The notes beneath the pieces are model-generated. The model was not told the DNA's origin and ran no database searches. It saw nothing but the letters and a program-made list of their open reading frames with translations. From the NCBI GenBank assembly GCA_024449915.1, contig JAMZAV010000316.1, forward strand, positions 310,001-374,000: a stretch of 64,000 bases of DNA. The letters run 5' to 3'. Below, in pieces: positions 11,349 to 22,671 of this stretch (positions within the stretch are counted from its first letter, which is position 1; every line of letters starts with the position of its first letter). The DNA comes from Sweltsa coloradensis (lineage: Eukaryota; Arthropoda; Insecta; Plecoptera; Chloroperlidae). The translations under genes were made by a program, and so were the position numbers.

Positions 11349-11708
11349 TGCGAGCATACAAGTCGGCCCAGGCGTACTTCCAGCCTCCCCTCTCTGCTCG
11401 GACGCGACAGGCGACCATCCATTGCTTGACGACCGCCACCTGCAGCGAGACCCCGCAGTCCCCGGCCCCCAGACCCCGGCCTCTGTAGCTGTATCCGGTT
11501 ATACTTGCGTTGAGGTGGGCCGGGTCTGCCTGGGACTGAGGCCCCCGGCTTAGCTCCAGCAGCGGACCCGCCTTCTTATACAAGTCCCACCACTTGAACT
11601 GACACCCGGCGAGGGCCACGTCAGCTGAGCAGGTGAAGGAGACGGACTGAGAAGCCTCGATAACCATCAGGTGGTCGGGGCTGATTGTGAGGTTGATGGA
11701 CGCGACAC
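11349..11708 (-). CDS. Immunoglobulin-like exon, first Ig domain
   Basis: The acceptor TCTTCAG ends at 11709 and the donor GTGAGTTG lies at 11348-11341. The exon is 360 bp, phase 1-1. The translation begins VASINLTISPDHLMVIEASQ, reaches the B-strand Cys in SVSFTCSADV, has a Trp pair (KWWDLYKK) in the C strand, and ends with DCGVSLQVAVVKQWMVACRV, where the F-strand Cys is AC. Two further Cys (AGC and DC) could make a second disulfide. There are N-glycosylation sequons near the start (NLT) and at NAS. Joined to the signal-peptide exon, codon CGT is completed exactly at the junction. The next exon in the gene is about 3.8 kb away. Confidence 0.8.
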
Positions 11709-11799
11709 CTGAAGACAAGATATGAGACAGATCAGACATCAGGCAGATGAGAATCTCTCTCATACGGGGAATTTATACGTTAACACAATCTAAATATAC

Positions 11800-11950
11800 A
11801 ACTCGAGTGGGGTTTGAACGCGGGTTTCGGCAAAGATTAGTCATGTGGGGAAGATGGTTCATCCTTATGGGAATTCGTCTGCGCGTTTTGAGAGTATTTT
11901 TTCTAAGTCCGAACACTAGTACAACGTCTCAGCGCGAGAGCGCTCTCTTC
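11800..11950 (+). repeat. Dispersed repeat family K
   Basis: GATTAGTCATGTGGGGAAGA and TGGTTCATC recur inverted at 19125-19270. It lies just upstream of the first Ig exon, in the long intron. Confidence 0.5.
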
Positions 11951-12927
11951 TCAAACTTCTGAAATGAGTTTCGGACAACCTCGGTACCGTTGCCGAGTCT
12001 GCACGAAGTGGCGGGCACCCCCACCACTCTCAGATGAGCTAGTGCGTCGAGGGGTAGAGCGTTGTTGCCAAGTCAGCTGCAACATTCCTTAGAAGGCCGA
12101 TCGTGACCGACCACCACACTTAGGGTTGGCAGGCTGGCTTATTTTTCTCCCTACGAATATGCTTGGTTCTCTTCGCGGATCTATCTGGGGCGGTTTTGCA
12201 AAACCAGTACAGGGCCTGTTTGAAATTTTCAGCCGTTAGCGCTAATTGTCGCCGAAAGAGGCAAAAGTTGTGGATTTGAAACTTTCAAAAATAGGCCTAA
12301 TACTATATTATTAAAAAAGCATAAAAGGTGCTAGAGTCAGAATCTTATTCGGGGGGGTGGGGGGGGGGGAGCGCTCCACCTCCAACCGGCCATATCCACC
12401 ACTGCTCGGAATTCGGAACGGAATATACAATAACATAATATAGACCTGCACGCAAAAAATAACAGACAGCATTAATTTCAATAACAAATAAATAAACAAT
12501 TTAAGAAATAATTCGTCATTCTTAATTTAGTCCATTCGAAAGACGAGACATATTATGTGCAAAACTGGTCATTGCACAAGGGGTTATAGAACTAATTCAG
12601 AGTATAGGATGCGTACGACCGTACGGCTATAATAATATGTAGCCTAAAGTAGCTAATTAGCATCTCATGTTTTTGATCGCATTAACAAAAATAACTGTAA
12701 GTTGTATTGGTTGTATATGTATCAATAGCACTTGTTTGTCGAGCTAATTTATATCGATAAGTTTAATGATTATTGTTTGTGGCGTTCTTGTTGTATATTA
12801 TGGAAGTTGTACTCGCTTATTCTACCGGGCCGTACAACCGGTACAACAACCCTTTCAAGTCACTACAAACAAATGGGAGACGTTGGCGCCGACTTTGTGA
12901 GTGGCCTGGAGGAGCAAAAGCACCCCT
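11951..12927. other. Intronic DNA, no feature recognised
   Basis: Includes a G-rich run (12350-12370) and AT-rich DNA. No supported exon. Confidence 0.5.
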
Positions 12928-13075
12928 CGGAATTGGTGTGAAAATCGTTTGAATTCATATTGAAAATTATTAGTAATAAGGGTATTTTTTGCAAGTGCCA
13001 GAGAAAAACGTGGACTTCTTATAATTCATAATTTTCAGTACGGTATGAATTCAAACGATTTCCACACAAATTCCG
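12928..13075. mobile_element. Small foldback MITE
   Basis: CGGAATTGGTGTGAAAATCG on the left pairs with CGATTTCCACACAAATTCCG on the right. The arms of about 33 bp are followed by AT-rich sequence that is also partly palindromic. Confidence 0.65.
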
Positions 13076-13673
13076 TATTTATGATTTATAAAATTTATAA
13101 TTTTCAGTATGAATGGCGAAGCGCCGCGGGGGGAGGGGGGCTAGCTGACCACGGCAACGCACTTCATGCTCCCCCCCCCCCCCCAACCCACTAACCTACT
13201 TTCCTTTTCGCGGGGGTCCCTATAATAAACACGTATCGTAATTACTAATTATCTTAGACCATATATCGGGTGGACAGAGCGCGCGCCTATACCTGCCGTT
13301 GCAGCGGTTGAAGCCGAGCTGGGAACAAAGAGAGTGAGAGAGAGGGAGAGATTCTCGGAAGTCGGTGGTGGCAAGAAGAGCGTAGTACCATTTGAACGTA
13401 CAGTAATTTCGCGTATTAGAAGTAGTGAATCTCTCGTTACTTTCGACAATGTGATGGTTTCTTAAAATGTATTATGCATATTTATTCCATGGGACAACAC
13501 ATCAAAGAAGATTTTAATTTATTTTAACCATATTCCGATAGAAATTTATTTCTATGTGTTTGGCGGAAATATGCCAGATTTCAACATCTTCATCATCATC
13601 ATCATCATCATCATCATCTGTAGCCTACTATATATTATTTTTATTTACGGGAAGGAAATGTTTTTTTTTCTAA
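13076..13673. repeat. Low-complexity stretch
   Basis: G and C homopolymer runs near 13127 and 13173, a GAGAGAGGGAGAG tract near 13333, and a CAT/ATC run at 13584-13618. No exon is supported. Confidence 0.6.
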
Positions 13674-14240
13674 AAGGGGTATTCACCCTTCACCCACCAA
13701 ACTCAAAAAATATATTTCATTTTGACTAACTAGTTATGAATTTAAAACAGAACAAATGTTGGTCCACCGTTACCAGTAAATTTTCCTTACGTTAATTTTC
13801 GATCTAGACGTCCGGTAAATCTCACATAAGAAATAACAAGGGGACGACCTTTGAGCCCCGTGACCTTAGAGGATTTTGGTATAAAATTGGCCGTCATTGA
13901 CGTAGGTATACTCAGCTACGTTGTCTGTAAATCATTACGTAATTTAGCATGTGGTTTGGTCAAAATATGCTTATTGCCAAGAAAAGGTGTAATTTGAGAA
14001 CACATATTTTTGCGTGTTAAGAGTGTATATTATTCGTGCAAGTTTCTAAATGCACATTGTAGATTGGTAATGCTGTAGTAATAGTATAGTCTATGTGAAA
14101 CAAAAAATAAGCAGGTTGAAGCGGAATTCTCCAAAACTCAAATTTTCTCAAATTTCAGAATAAAAAGCTTTTAAAACATCGTGTTTTCATGGTAAAATAA
14201 TAATATAATTTGTAAACAGTGTCATTTTAGTTTTGTAACC
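13674..14240 (+). repeat. Dispersed repeat family J, copy 2
   Basis: Same block order as 7871-8430, including TAACAAGGGGACGACCTTTG and AAGCAGGTTGAAGC. More diverged at its 3' end. Confidence 0.6.
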
Positions 14241-15535
14241 TATTGTGCTCTATTAAAAAATAAAAAATCTATCAAAAACCCAAGATGACATAATTATTAT
14301 CGAACCCTTTGCACATAGGGTTCATGGGGGAATGGCAGAATAAGTAGTGATAGTATTATATAGAACAGAATGTTGTAACACTTAAAATGTTAAATTAATT
14401 AATATTTTGATTTTTTGAGAAAGGTGCCTATTATGCAAGTGAGGTTGTTTGTTGAGGAATAGGGTGGGGGGGGGGGGGAGAGGGGTACATCAGATGTCAC
14501 CATTCTCAAAATCACTTTGTTATTGTTTGGCTGTAGTGAGGGCATACAAAATAATAGTAGAACGAATATTGGCCTGCACTTTTTTAAAGGAAATAGGCCT
14601 ATGTTTCCATCCAAATATAACAATTTTTGTGAAAAACAGTTCAAAACAATAATTATGCATATGAATACGAAATGATATTTTGCACTATAGTGAGCTATAA
14701 AAATGATAACACAACAATCACTTTATACATTATACTGTATTTTATTTATATAATAATACCAAATCGCCTTCAACAGCCATTATATACCAGAAGTATAAGG
14801 CATATTATGTTCATGACAGGCCATGTGCTTTCTCAGGTCTATATTCACTTGAAATATATATTTGGTAAAATAACCACAATAATAATCTGAAGTAAAATAG
14901 TGTCCTACATTACGAAAAATAAATTCAGTAAAATATTTGCACGTGGAATGAAAATCCACATTGTTTTACAGCTCTTTACTGTATCTTTGCATACAGTCAA
15001 ACGCAGCGCGCGCGATGTTTTGCCACCACCTCGTTCTTAGAACTGTCCGCAGGTCGGCTTCACGAATATTGCCGCGCTATCCGTCTACCCGAAGGGTATA
15101 GATGGTCTAAGACTAATTATATTGGCAATATAGATAGGGCCTAGTAACATATTTTTTAGAGTTCTAGCTGTTCAACCCACTTCAATAAATAATTACTTTG
15201 AGGAGATATGAGACTGATTATTTTCCTGCTGCACAGAGAATGTATTGTTATCTTCTTACTGGATACCTGAAGCGATCCCACTCACACAATCTAGTATCTA
15301 CGTACCGGTATCGGACGTTCCGTATCAGAGCCTACCAGAGTCGGCAGTGTGAAGGAAATCCTTTCTTTGCTATCAGTGAATAAGCTGATAATACTGATTC
15401 AATGCTACGCTAAATACGACTAGATTATTTATTTATCTCTCCTTATTCTTCTGTCAATCTGTTTGGGACAGACAGAAAAGTGACGGTCCATAGGCGTGCG
15501 CAGGGGGGGTTAAGCCTAGTGTTTTTAGGACACGA
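14241..15535. other. AT-rich intronic DNA, no feature recognised
   Basis: A poly-G run at 14463-14477 and several AT-rich frames that lack splice support. Confidence 0.5.
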
Positions 15536-15620
15536 GCCAGTGGCGTCGGAATAGGAGGGGGGGGCAAGGGGGGCATTGCCCCTCTAAATTTCATGCCATG
15601 GGATGGGGCAGATTTTAGAG
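15536..15620. repeat. Probable hAT-like element end
   Basis: CAGTGGCGTCGGAATAGG followed by G-rich sequence resembles a common CAGTGGCGT transposon terminus. No right end was found. Confidence 0.3.
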
Positions 15621-18600
15621 TTGAAAAATCAAGATTTCTACTCTATTTTTTGGGAAAGCAACGTCGGATGATCCTCACAACAATTCATTTCAAGGAAGAA
15701 ACAACCCAATAGCAGGAATGTTACGTTGGCTGACGTATCCCGTGCCTGAACCGTCTATCTATCCGACTATAATATAGACACCCGTATGCCGGTCACTCAC
15801 TCAGTGGACACGTGACTCAGACTCACGTCTAATCCAAACATCCCTTTGAATGATTTGCTAGAGTTATTGGCAGATGCAAGTTGGGATTTGGTTCGCTTGT
15901 ATCGCATCGTTATGCGTTCTGTCATCTTTGGGGTGGTGTAGTGACTTTGATTATTGCAAAGTGGCAAGTGGGAAGATTATTCCTCTTAGAGTGTAAGTAG
16001 TGTAGTGTGAAGTGTAAAGTAAAGTAAAGTGTAAGTGTGTGTGTGTAGTGTTTCGTGTTTAATGGCTGTTAAAGATTAAATTGATATCGGAATTTTAAAT
16101 ATGAAACGTACAGTACTAAAACAGCCTTCAGTTAGTATTTTTTTTTAAGAAGAGGGAAAAACAAAAATATGTTTGCCTGTATGCTTCGTCATTACATAAA
16201 AAATGATGTAATTTATTAAAATAGGCCACTTCACGTTAATTTTTTTAGTTTTTAGATCGCAGATAGTTGATGTAGGCTATAAAACATCGTTTACAGAGTC
16301 CGAGTGCACATAAAAAATAAAAAAAAACGTAGAATCGACTATCTCGTCTTCCACGTCCACAACTAATTGTGTTCAAATCCGTACGACACGAGCAACTTCT
16401 CAAGGGAATCACTAAACCACGCCTCTGTTTTAATGTTATCAAAGTAACTATGAACACGTTTCATTTATTGTGAATACGATGAAAATTCGCTAAAAATATT
16501 TGATTAAAAAGAAAAGAAATTAAAAAAGAAAAATATATATTTTTATGTAAATCAATTACACCTACGTGAGTGTTTCCCGATTTATGAAATTGAGAAATAA
16601 AAAGATATCTACTTAGTTTCCCGAATCCTTTACCTACCTTTTTTCTCTCATCATCTCACTTTTAAATTTTAAATATTAGGTGTAAATTATAGCCATGTTA
16701 GTATCAAATACGTTGCCCCCCTCCCCCACCCCCAACCATTGTAAAATCTCTGCGCTCGCGTAGAAGACTAATCACAAATGTAATTATTATTCGTTTTAGA
16801 ACAGTACCGGTAATATCATATTTTAGCATTCATATGTATTTGCGTGCATTTGTACTTTATGGAACGAATGGTTATCATGTCTACTCTCTACTCTCACTCC
16901 TATCTCGGTGTCAGGAATCAGGATGCAAAATTAATAAATAACAAAAATAACTCTTTATGAATATATTATTTCATGTACTTTTTGTGCAAGCCTATCCCAA
17001 TCAATACGTAAGCATGATGTCATAAACAATGTTATACTCGGGATGATACGTGTGCACCTCCGTAATCAGTAAACGATGTTTATCGTGTGTGCGGCAAACA
17101 GAACTGTTTTCTCATAAACCAGTATAATTACGCGCGAGTAGTCTCCAATTTCAACACCCCTCCCTTCTTCATCACGGCAGGCAGCATTGAGTCATCGCAA
17201 ACTCGTAGGCCTACAGTCAAACGTCATTACGACCACTCGTATAGCACATTATTTCATGTCTCTGCGCTCCATTACGAAATTCGGCGCATCTGTTTTGTCT
17301 CGAGTGTAACCGATAGTCATAAATAGTTCGCTGAAGGTCAAGCCATCATGTTCGCCACTATCTATCGTCCAACCCGCGCTGAACAGAACGTTCAACAATC
17401 TCAATGTGAGATTGTGTGTGTGTGCGTGAGTCTATACCCTAGCACATTAAGCCTTCTTCTGCATATCACTCATGTCAGTAATAATAAATATCGGACACTA
17501 CACTTGAAAGAAGGTGTAAAGCCTCGGTAAACCCGACAATGAATGATGAATGAATGAACCAAAGACAATCCTGAAGACGAGAGAGTAGCACAAGGCATTG
17601 TTTAATGTTTATGCGACCACTATAATCACAAGGACCGCCACGCGCGGCCAGTGGGGGGGGGGGGGGGGGGGGTTAATACGCCGTGTATTGTCTTTGCCAA
17701 AGATGGTAGTAATCTTTGCCTGTAGCCTAACGTGAAATAGATCGAGATCGGAAAAACCGTTTTAACATTTTTGTTGTAACATCGCCAATAAGTCATTTAA
17801 ACGTGTAGGACATACACGTTTTACACACACACGTGACCGTATAAACGTTTAGTGTAAAATACAAGCTTTCTGACATTGACATCCCTATGTTATACACATC
17901 AATTTAAATCCGTGTGTATAAAATATATATTTGATTACCATCGCAATCGTAAAATTATAAATATATAAGTAGAAATCAATGTAATAATCTATAATGTATG
18001 AAATAAATATATTGTTTGTGTGTAGTATGAAATAGCTGATGAAGTAATAATGTAATTCACTTGCACCGACATTGCACAGATCTACCCAAAAATGTGAATG
18101 AATTTTTTGAATATTAATATAATGTACGGACTAGTTGTCAAGAGCAAACGTGCATTGTATTTTACTCCTAAATAGTGCGCGGAAACGTCATGCAAACAAC
18201 TTGATTAATATTTCAGGTAACTTATTTGGAACACCCCTCGACATTAAAAAAAAGTGGGCGCCGACTACCGCAAACGTACCTACCTATTACAGTTATTTAA
18301 ATGATCAATCAATAATAATTGGTGCGTTTCTATGTTTGTTGTTTAATAATGACATTTCTATCTGACGTTGTGACACATCTTTAGAATCGAACTCAGGTCT
18401 CCGGCCACTTGACCTTACTTGACTGACCTAGAGTAGACCACCCAGACTGATAATTTAAATTCTAGATGCTGTGTCCGGCGGAGACCTGGGTATACTGGGT
18501 TTGATTCACAGTCGGGGCTATATTTTTAATGTCTGAGTTTAAAAATATTCGGGAATGTTGTGCGGTATCGGCGGTGTTGTACTCGCACATCATATTTTTA

Positions 18601-19124
18601 TTGCGTTTTTTAATTATAGTATTAACATGAACACAACAATGTTAAAAATGACCCTGCTCTGTATTACAGATTTTACATAGATTGTATCAACATGATTACC
18701 TAATCTTTGATTGTATGGCAGAGGACAGAGGGCACAGAGGGTAGGCACTGCACATTTACAATAAACGCTCAGGCGCATAGGGAGGCTATCAAAACCACCC
18801 AGTGAACACATGTGTTCTCTACTTCATAGTTCATATCGTATCACATCTCGACTAGGAGCTATTTCCAAATGATGCTATTGGCCAAACAGGACAGGCACAT
18901 GGGTTTGTATTGGTCGTCTGTTCAAAACTATCGGCGGGTAGCAAGACAACCGTTCACAGTGTTGCCGTGGGTTGCCGACGGGCCATAAAAGAGAAAGAAA
19001 GGTTCTTACGGCGAGGGACACCAGTGCGAGTGAGATGGGCGACGGCTGCCGCAGGCTGTTGCAGGCAGCAAAGTAGGGGAAGGAGCTGGAAAGCGTAGTG
19101 CACGGGATATCCGCTAGGTAGTGA
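15621..19124. other. Long intron stretch with scattered simple repeats
   Basis: GTAAAGTAAAGT and GTGTGTGT runs near 16015-16045, a poly-G run at 17657-17671, and a tRNA-like B box on the minus strand near 18380-18440. I found no supported exon. Confidence 0.5.
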
Positions 19125-19270
19125 TGTGACTGGCGGTTCGCACTAGCGCATTCTTGCGTTGAGAAGTTGTACTTGACTTCAACTTCTGATTATTTTCCGC
19201 AGAAATTTTAACACGGCGATGAACCATCTTCCCCACATGACTAATCTTTGGTTTCGGGTTTCCCAAACGG
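19125..19270 (-). repeat. Dispersed repeat family K, inverted copy
   Basis: ATCTTCCCCACATGACTAAT is the inverse of sequence at 11834-11860. Confidence 0.5.
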
Positions 19271-19504
19271 ACGTCGAAACATAAGCTATGTGCAGCAACA
19301 CTACAGGAGAAGAACATGGTCTTGAAGTGGACCTGTCATTCTGAAACATTTAAATCCTTCTATAATATAATTTACAAAAAAAATAAGTTAATGTATTGAC
19401 ATAAAATTGTTGTATTCCTAGAAAATAAAATTTCAACACAACACATGATAAATGACGAGATGATGCAATCGTAATGTATGTATGTATGTATGCATGTAAT
19501 AATG

Positions 19505-19748
19505 TAATGATGTAATGATGTAACCCAGGTCTCCCACATTCCGGGTATAAGGGCGCCTTAGCCAACTAGACTAGGGAAACGCCAAAGTCGTTGATAGACG
19601 AGTGAGTAAGGCATGTGTTGAATACCCGGTATCATTCCCCATACTGGGCTAGATCCAGCCTTAGGTATAGGGGAGGAAATTGGATGTTCCCGGGTACTCA
19701 ACACATGGGTCATTCACTCGTCTATCAACGACTGAGAAGTTTCCCTAG
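19505..19748 (-). mobile_element. tRNA-like SINE head joined to a palindrome (family D)
   Basis: On the minus strand a foldback unit with GTTCCCGGGTACTC-type arms ends in GGCGTTTCCCTAG and runs straight into CTAGTTGGCTAAGGCGCC, then GGGAGACCTGGGTT. The latter part has tRNA A-box and B-box-like spacing. The same junction occurs at 23940, so palindrome and SINE head move or are inherited as a unit. Confidence 0.6.
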
Positions 19749-19791
19749 TACAGTTCAGAAATTACAAAATGGAACAGAAGGATATACTCAC

Positions 19792-19843
19792 GGCGGACCT
19801 GGAGGCCTGCCATCAAAAGCAGTGCGAACAACACCTTAGACAT
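19792..19843 (-). CDS. First coding exon: signal peptide of the Ig-domain gene
   Basis: ATG is the complement of 19843-19841, in the context AACAATGT. It encodes MSKVLFALLLMAGLQVR, a short basic start and a hydrophobic core of about twelve residues typical of a signal peptide. It ends in phase 1 at the donor GTGAGTATA (19791-19783). The exon is too short to be found by length alone. The phase matches the first Ig exon, and a TATA box lies upstream. It could instead belong to another secreted protein, but no competing phase-1 acceptor with an open frame is visible in the 8-kb intron. Confidence 0.7.
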
Positions 19844-19915
19844 TGTTGACAGAGAGATCATGGATGAGATGACGAAGCTCTGGGCTTAGAATAATGGGAT
19901 AGATGGCAGTCTTCG

Positions 19916-19922
19916 CTTTATA
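19916..19922 (-). promoter_or_regulatory. TATA box of the Ig-domain gene
   Basis: Read on the minus strand this is TATAAAG, within TTGTATAAAGCGAAG. It lies 73 bp upstream of the signal-peptide ATG, which would place the transcription start near 19890 and give a leader of about 45 nt. No other coding exon is near enough to explain it. Confidence 0.55.
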
Positions 19923-20224
19923 CAACCAGCCGTGAGTAGGTGCCTAACACCACGACAGTGGACTTGGAAGGAAGAGAATCACAAGATGCCCATCGTCCAA
20001 CAGCAAACACCCAACACACGGTCCAGAGACGACGTGTTGTAATTAGGCCAATCCACACTCGCCGAGTCGACTCAGTTGCTAAATAAGATGAAAATCCCTG
20101 GGATGGTTTAAGGAGAACTGCTCAGAGGTCAAAGTGTCAGTGATAAAACTGATTGGGAGCCACGAGTGTTGCGGCAAACACGAGTATAAACTCTTCCAGA
20201 GGTCACAACAACAATCAAATGTAT

Positions 20225-20390
20225 TTAATTACATGTCATCTGGTATTTTATAAGCATTGTTTTAAAACCTATGCATGTCACTACTTTAATGGCCTGTTTC
20301 TAAATCACCTAAGAAAGACAATTGTGTTTCTGAATTGTAGTAAATAATAATGTCCACCTGTCTTGATGGGGAAGATAGGTGTGGGCATAG
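20225..20390 (+). repeat. Dispersed repeat family L, copy 2
   Basis: Matches 1911-2050 in order and orientation. Confidence 0.55.
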
Positions 20391-21390
20391 ATACTACTAT
20401 ACCTCCACCCGTAGATGTGCTACTCTCTGCAGGCGACATGAAGAACTGTTTGAGACTAGTGGCGGTGCGCCTTGCTCGGACTTTTAACTAACTGAGGTTA
20501 TGTGGTAATGCAGTTCCCTACTATTTCTACTTATTATTCTGAAATAACAACTAAATTTACTAACAATGTAACTACGAAAACAGAACACATGGTTAATATT
20601 AAAAATATATTATTTATTGAAATACAAGACAATTAGTAAACAATCACATTTTTCATAGTTATTATTCATAGGCCTAGTTAGTTATAAAATAAATAATAAT
20701 ATATTCAAAGAACATGGTATAAATTACAACATGATAAACATAACATGATGGAAATACAAACATGATTGTGAAGGGATTTTGATATACGCGGAAATCAATG
20801 TACCCGGGTAGGTACTTGTGAAATTAGGGATGACGAAACCCGACTTTTTTACGACCCGGGTACCCGTCCACTTTACCAGCGGGTTACCCGGGTAGTAACA
20901 CAAAAAATCGTGTGGGGTGTCTAATGGACTAATATCTCGGACGTAATGCTGTTCTATAAACAATGACGTGCCGATGAAGTAGTATTTCATAATCACGAAA
21001 GAGGAACAGCAGCGGGCCATTAAGATAACACTCACTGTTTGTTGCATTCTGTTTTATATCTTGGCACAATGCGTTGGCGCGGGGTGTGGGAGGGGTGGAA
21101 GGGGGGGGACTGGAGCACGGCAGCGTTAAATTTAACGCAGTCACCCAGCTGGACCACATATTGTGTGCACGGGACACTGCCTACTAGATATTTCAAAGAT
21201 AGCCTGTACAGTTAAAGATCCAGGTTCTCTAGCCTGTGCTAGTGGAAGTATCTAGGAGGCAATGCAGTGTGGTATTTGACTCTTTAAGGCGGTGATGTTG
21301 ACAAACAAACTAAACGCCACAATTCTTTTCTTTTCCACACCAAAGTGACATTCCTGTTTGGACTTAACTTATCCCCCCACATCTCGCGAG
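20391..21390. other. Intergenic region between two divergent genes
   Basis: Contains a hAT-like patch at 20790-20905 with repeated TACCCGGGTA words and TAGGGATGACG. The upstream side of the CYB5D1 gene (21180-21390) has no obvious TATA box. The Ig-domain gene starts at about 19.9 kb on the other strand. Confidence 0.5.
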
Positions 21391-21624
21391 ATGAACGGCG
21401 ACAGCGCGCGACGCATGTATGGAGGGATGACCCCCAAGCGGTACTTCCTGCCCTCCGAGGTCGTCACCCACAACACCCCCGGTGACCTCTGGGTGTCCTT
21501 CCTCTACAAGGTGTACGACCTCACGCCTCTATCCAAAGAGTTCCAGGGCACGCAAGTCATCAAGCCTCTGCTGGCACACGCGGGCAAGGACATCAGCCAC
21601 TGGTTCGACCCGAAGACAGGGGAT
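21391..21624 (+). CDS. CYB5D1: CYB5D1 exon 1: start of cytochrome b5 domain
   Basis: The first in-frame ATG is at 21391 (CGCGAGATGAACG); 78 codons are followed by the donor GTGAGT at 21625, in phase 0. The protein reads PKRYFLPSEVVTHNTPGDLW and continues VSFLYKVYDLTPLSKEFQG, then KDISHWFDPKTGD. These are the hallmarks of cytochrome b5 domain-containing protein 1, whose vertebrate members are about 228 residues. The usual HPGG heme motif is absent, as is usual in this family; the His of DISHWF is retained. The family has been linked to motile cilia (radial spoke). Upstream TTG and other in-frame starts are not credible in an animal gene. Confidence 0.93.
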
Positions 21625-21639
21625 GTGAGTCAGTTCAGA

Positions 21640-22075
21640 GGCTTTACAGTGGCGCCGTTCGCGGTGGATCATACGAAACATAGGGGGGGGGTCTTACTTC
21701 TTGGTACATTCGTGTTGTCATGGTCGTCGTCATTGGGAAGGTAGTCAAGGAAGAGGGAGAGGTCCCCGACGACGATTACCAGGGCTCGTCTCTAGTTTCG
21801 GGTAGTAATATACTCTCCAACCTAATGAATTATTAGTTCTAGTTGATCCTTGGGCTGTTGCGTCGTGTCGATGATGAGGTACTGCTCAACGTTTCGCCAC
21901 CCATGTTGGTGGCTTCTTTTATCAATCAATCAATCAATCAATCAGTCTTGAAGAAGTGTACTAACATGGATGGCGAAACGTCAAGCAGTGCCTCGTCATC
22001 GACACGAGCAACATCCCAAATATCATCCAGAACTCATCTAAGGGTCGTGAAAGCCTATAATATCTTGTTACTAAC
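21640..22075. repeat. CYB5D1 intron 1: dispersed repeat and a foldback MITE
   Basis: At 21705-21810 a GTCATGGTCGTCGTC patch with GACGACGATTACCAG recurs at 35365-35450. At 21857-22013 about 50-bp arms, GTCGATGATGAGGTACTGCT and AGCAGTGCCTCGTCATCGAC, flank an ATCA run. This makes a foldback element of about 157 bp. Confidence 0.65.
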
Positions 22076-22209
22076 TGATGTTTGCGAGATATGCTAGACT
22101 ATCTCTTTCCTCGCCTTATACGATTTCCAGAGCCGCATGCTCTGGGCCAATTCTACCCCGAGCCCAGACGCGGGGCGTGTTTTCTGATCCATGCACGTTC
22201 TGTCCCCAG
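22076..22209 (+). repeat. Dispersed repeat, end of CYB5D1 intron 1
   Basis: CTGATGTTTGCGA at 22075 onward and the following blocks resemble 26138-26235. The acceptor TGTCCCCAG is at 22201-22209. Confidence 0.45.
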
Positions 22210-22428
22210 ATCCGTCACTTCATCCACCCAGTGACCGGCGTCCGTGTCCCCTACACCCCCCACGGCCAGGTCCCCCACGTGGGCGCCCAGGTGCCCACAT
22301 CACAGTGGCGCCCTCTGGTCGGGCTACCCTGGTGGTTCGACCCTAAGTACTGTGTCGGCTACCTCAGCAGGCGAGCTCGGCCGGTCAGGATCGTCAACGT
22401 GTTGACCGGACACACCATGACTATGACG
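22210..22428 (+). CDS. CYB5D1: CYB5D1 exon 2
   Basis: The exon is 219 bp, phase 0 at both ends, with acceptor CCCCAG and donor GTGAGT. It encodes IRHFIHPVTGVRVPYTPHGQ, followed by a PWWFDPKYCVGYLSRRARPV segment and ends RIVNVLTGHTMTMT. The vertebrate family has the matching HIDPLTG, PWW and RIINTLT positions, completing the b5-like domain and starting the C-terminal ubiquitin-like part. Part of this exon (22245-22308) is copied into the following intron. Confidence 0.93.
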
Positions 22429-22671
22429 GTGAGTTGGAGTTGGAGTCCCCTACACCCCCCACGGCCAGGTCCCCCACGTGGGCGCCCAGGTACCCACATC
22501 ACAGTGGTGTGCACACAGGTGTGCTCGGAGGGCAAGATCCTACACATGGTGGAGGTGCCGGGCATGCTCTAGTGTACTCCTTCTTGTTCCAGGTGTGCTC
22601 GGAGGGCAAGATCCTAGACATGGTGTAGGTGCTGGGTATGCTCTAGTGTAGGGTACTCCTACTTGTTCCAG
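22429..22671 (+). repeat. CYB5D1 intron 2: copies of exon 2 and exon 3 sequence
   Basis: Positions 22445-22507 repeat exon 2 sequence 22246-22308 almost exactly. Then two units of about 75 bp each carry a copy of the exon 3 acceptor and first codons: CAG/GTGTGCTCGGAGGGCAAG at 22519 and again at 22593, against the real CAG/GTCTGCTCCGAGGACAAG at 22672. Each decoy frame stops (after 17 and 11 codons). These are tandem partial duplications within the gene. Confidence 0.85.

Larger units (their letters stand above)
3050..19843 (-). other. Five-exon gene for a secreted or surface immunoglobulin-domain protein (gene span)
   Basis: I assembled this gene from five minus-strand exons: 19843-19792, 11708-11349, 7511-7185, 4554-4240 and 3789-3050. 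A signal peptide is followed by three immunoglobulin-like domains, one per exon, then a Thr/Ser/Pro-rich stalk and a coiled-coil tail. The splice phases support the chain: exon 1 ends in phase 1, and exons 2, 3 and 4 each begin and end in phase 1, the usual phase for extracellular modules. Their lengths are 360, 327 and 315 bp, all multiples of three. A TATA box lies about 73 bp upstream of the start codon. I see no transmembrane segment, so secretion is the simplest reading. The exact family is not recognised. The introns, one of them about 8 kb, are full of repeats. I infer a recognition or adhesion role only from the domains. Confidence 0.75.

Noticed and set aside
18910..19098. GC-rich 62-codon frame MVVCSKLSAGSK
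   Set aside because: No homology, no splice support and low-complexity basic composition. It was considered as an upstream exon and dropped.
22078..22572. Single 164-codon frame across CYB5D1 exon 2
   Set aside because: It runs through both introns and is an accident of open intron sequence. The homology stops exactly at the splice sites.
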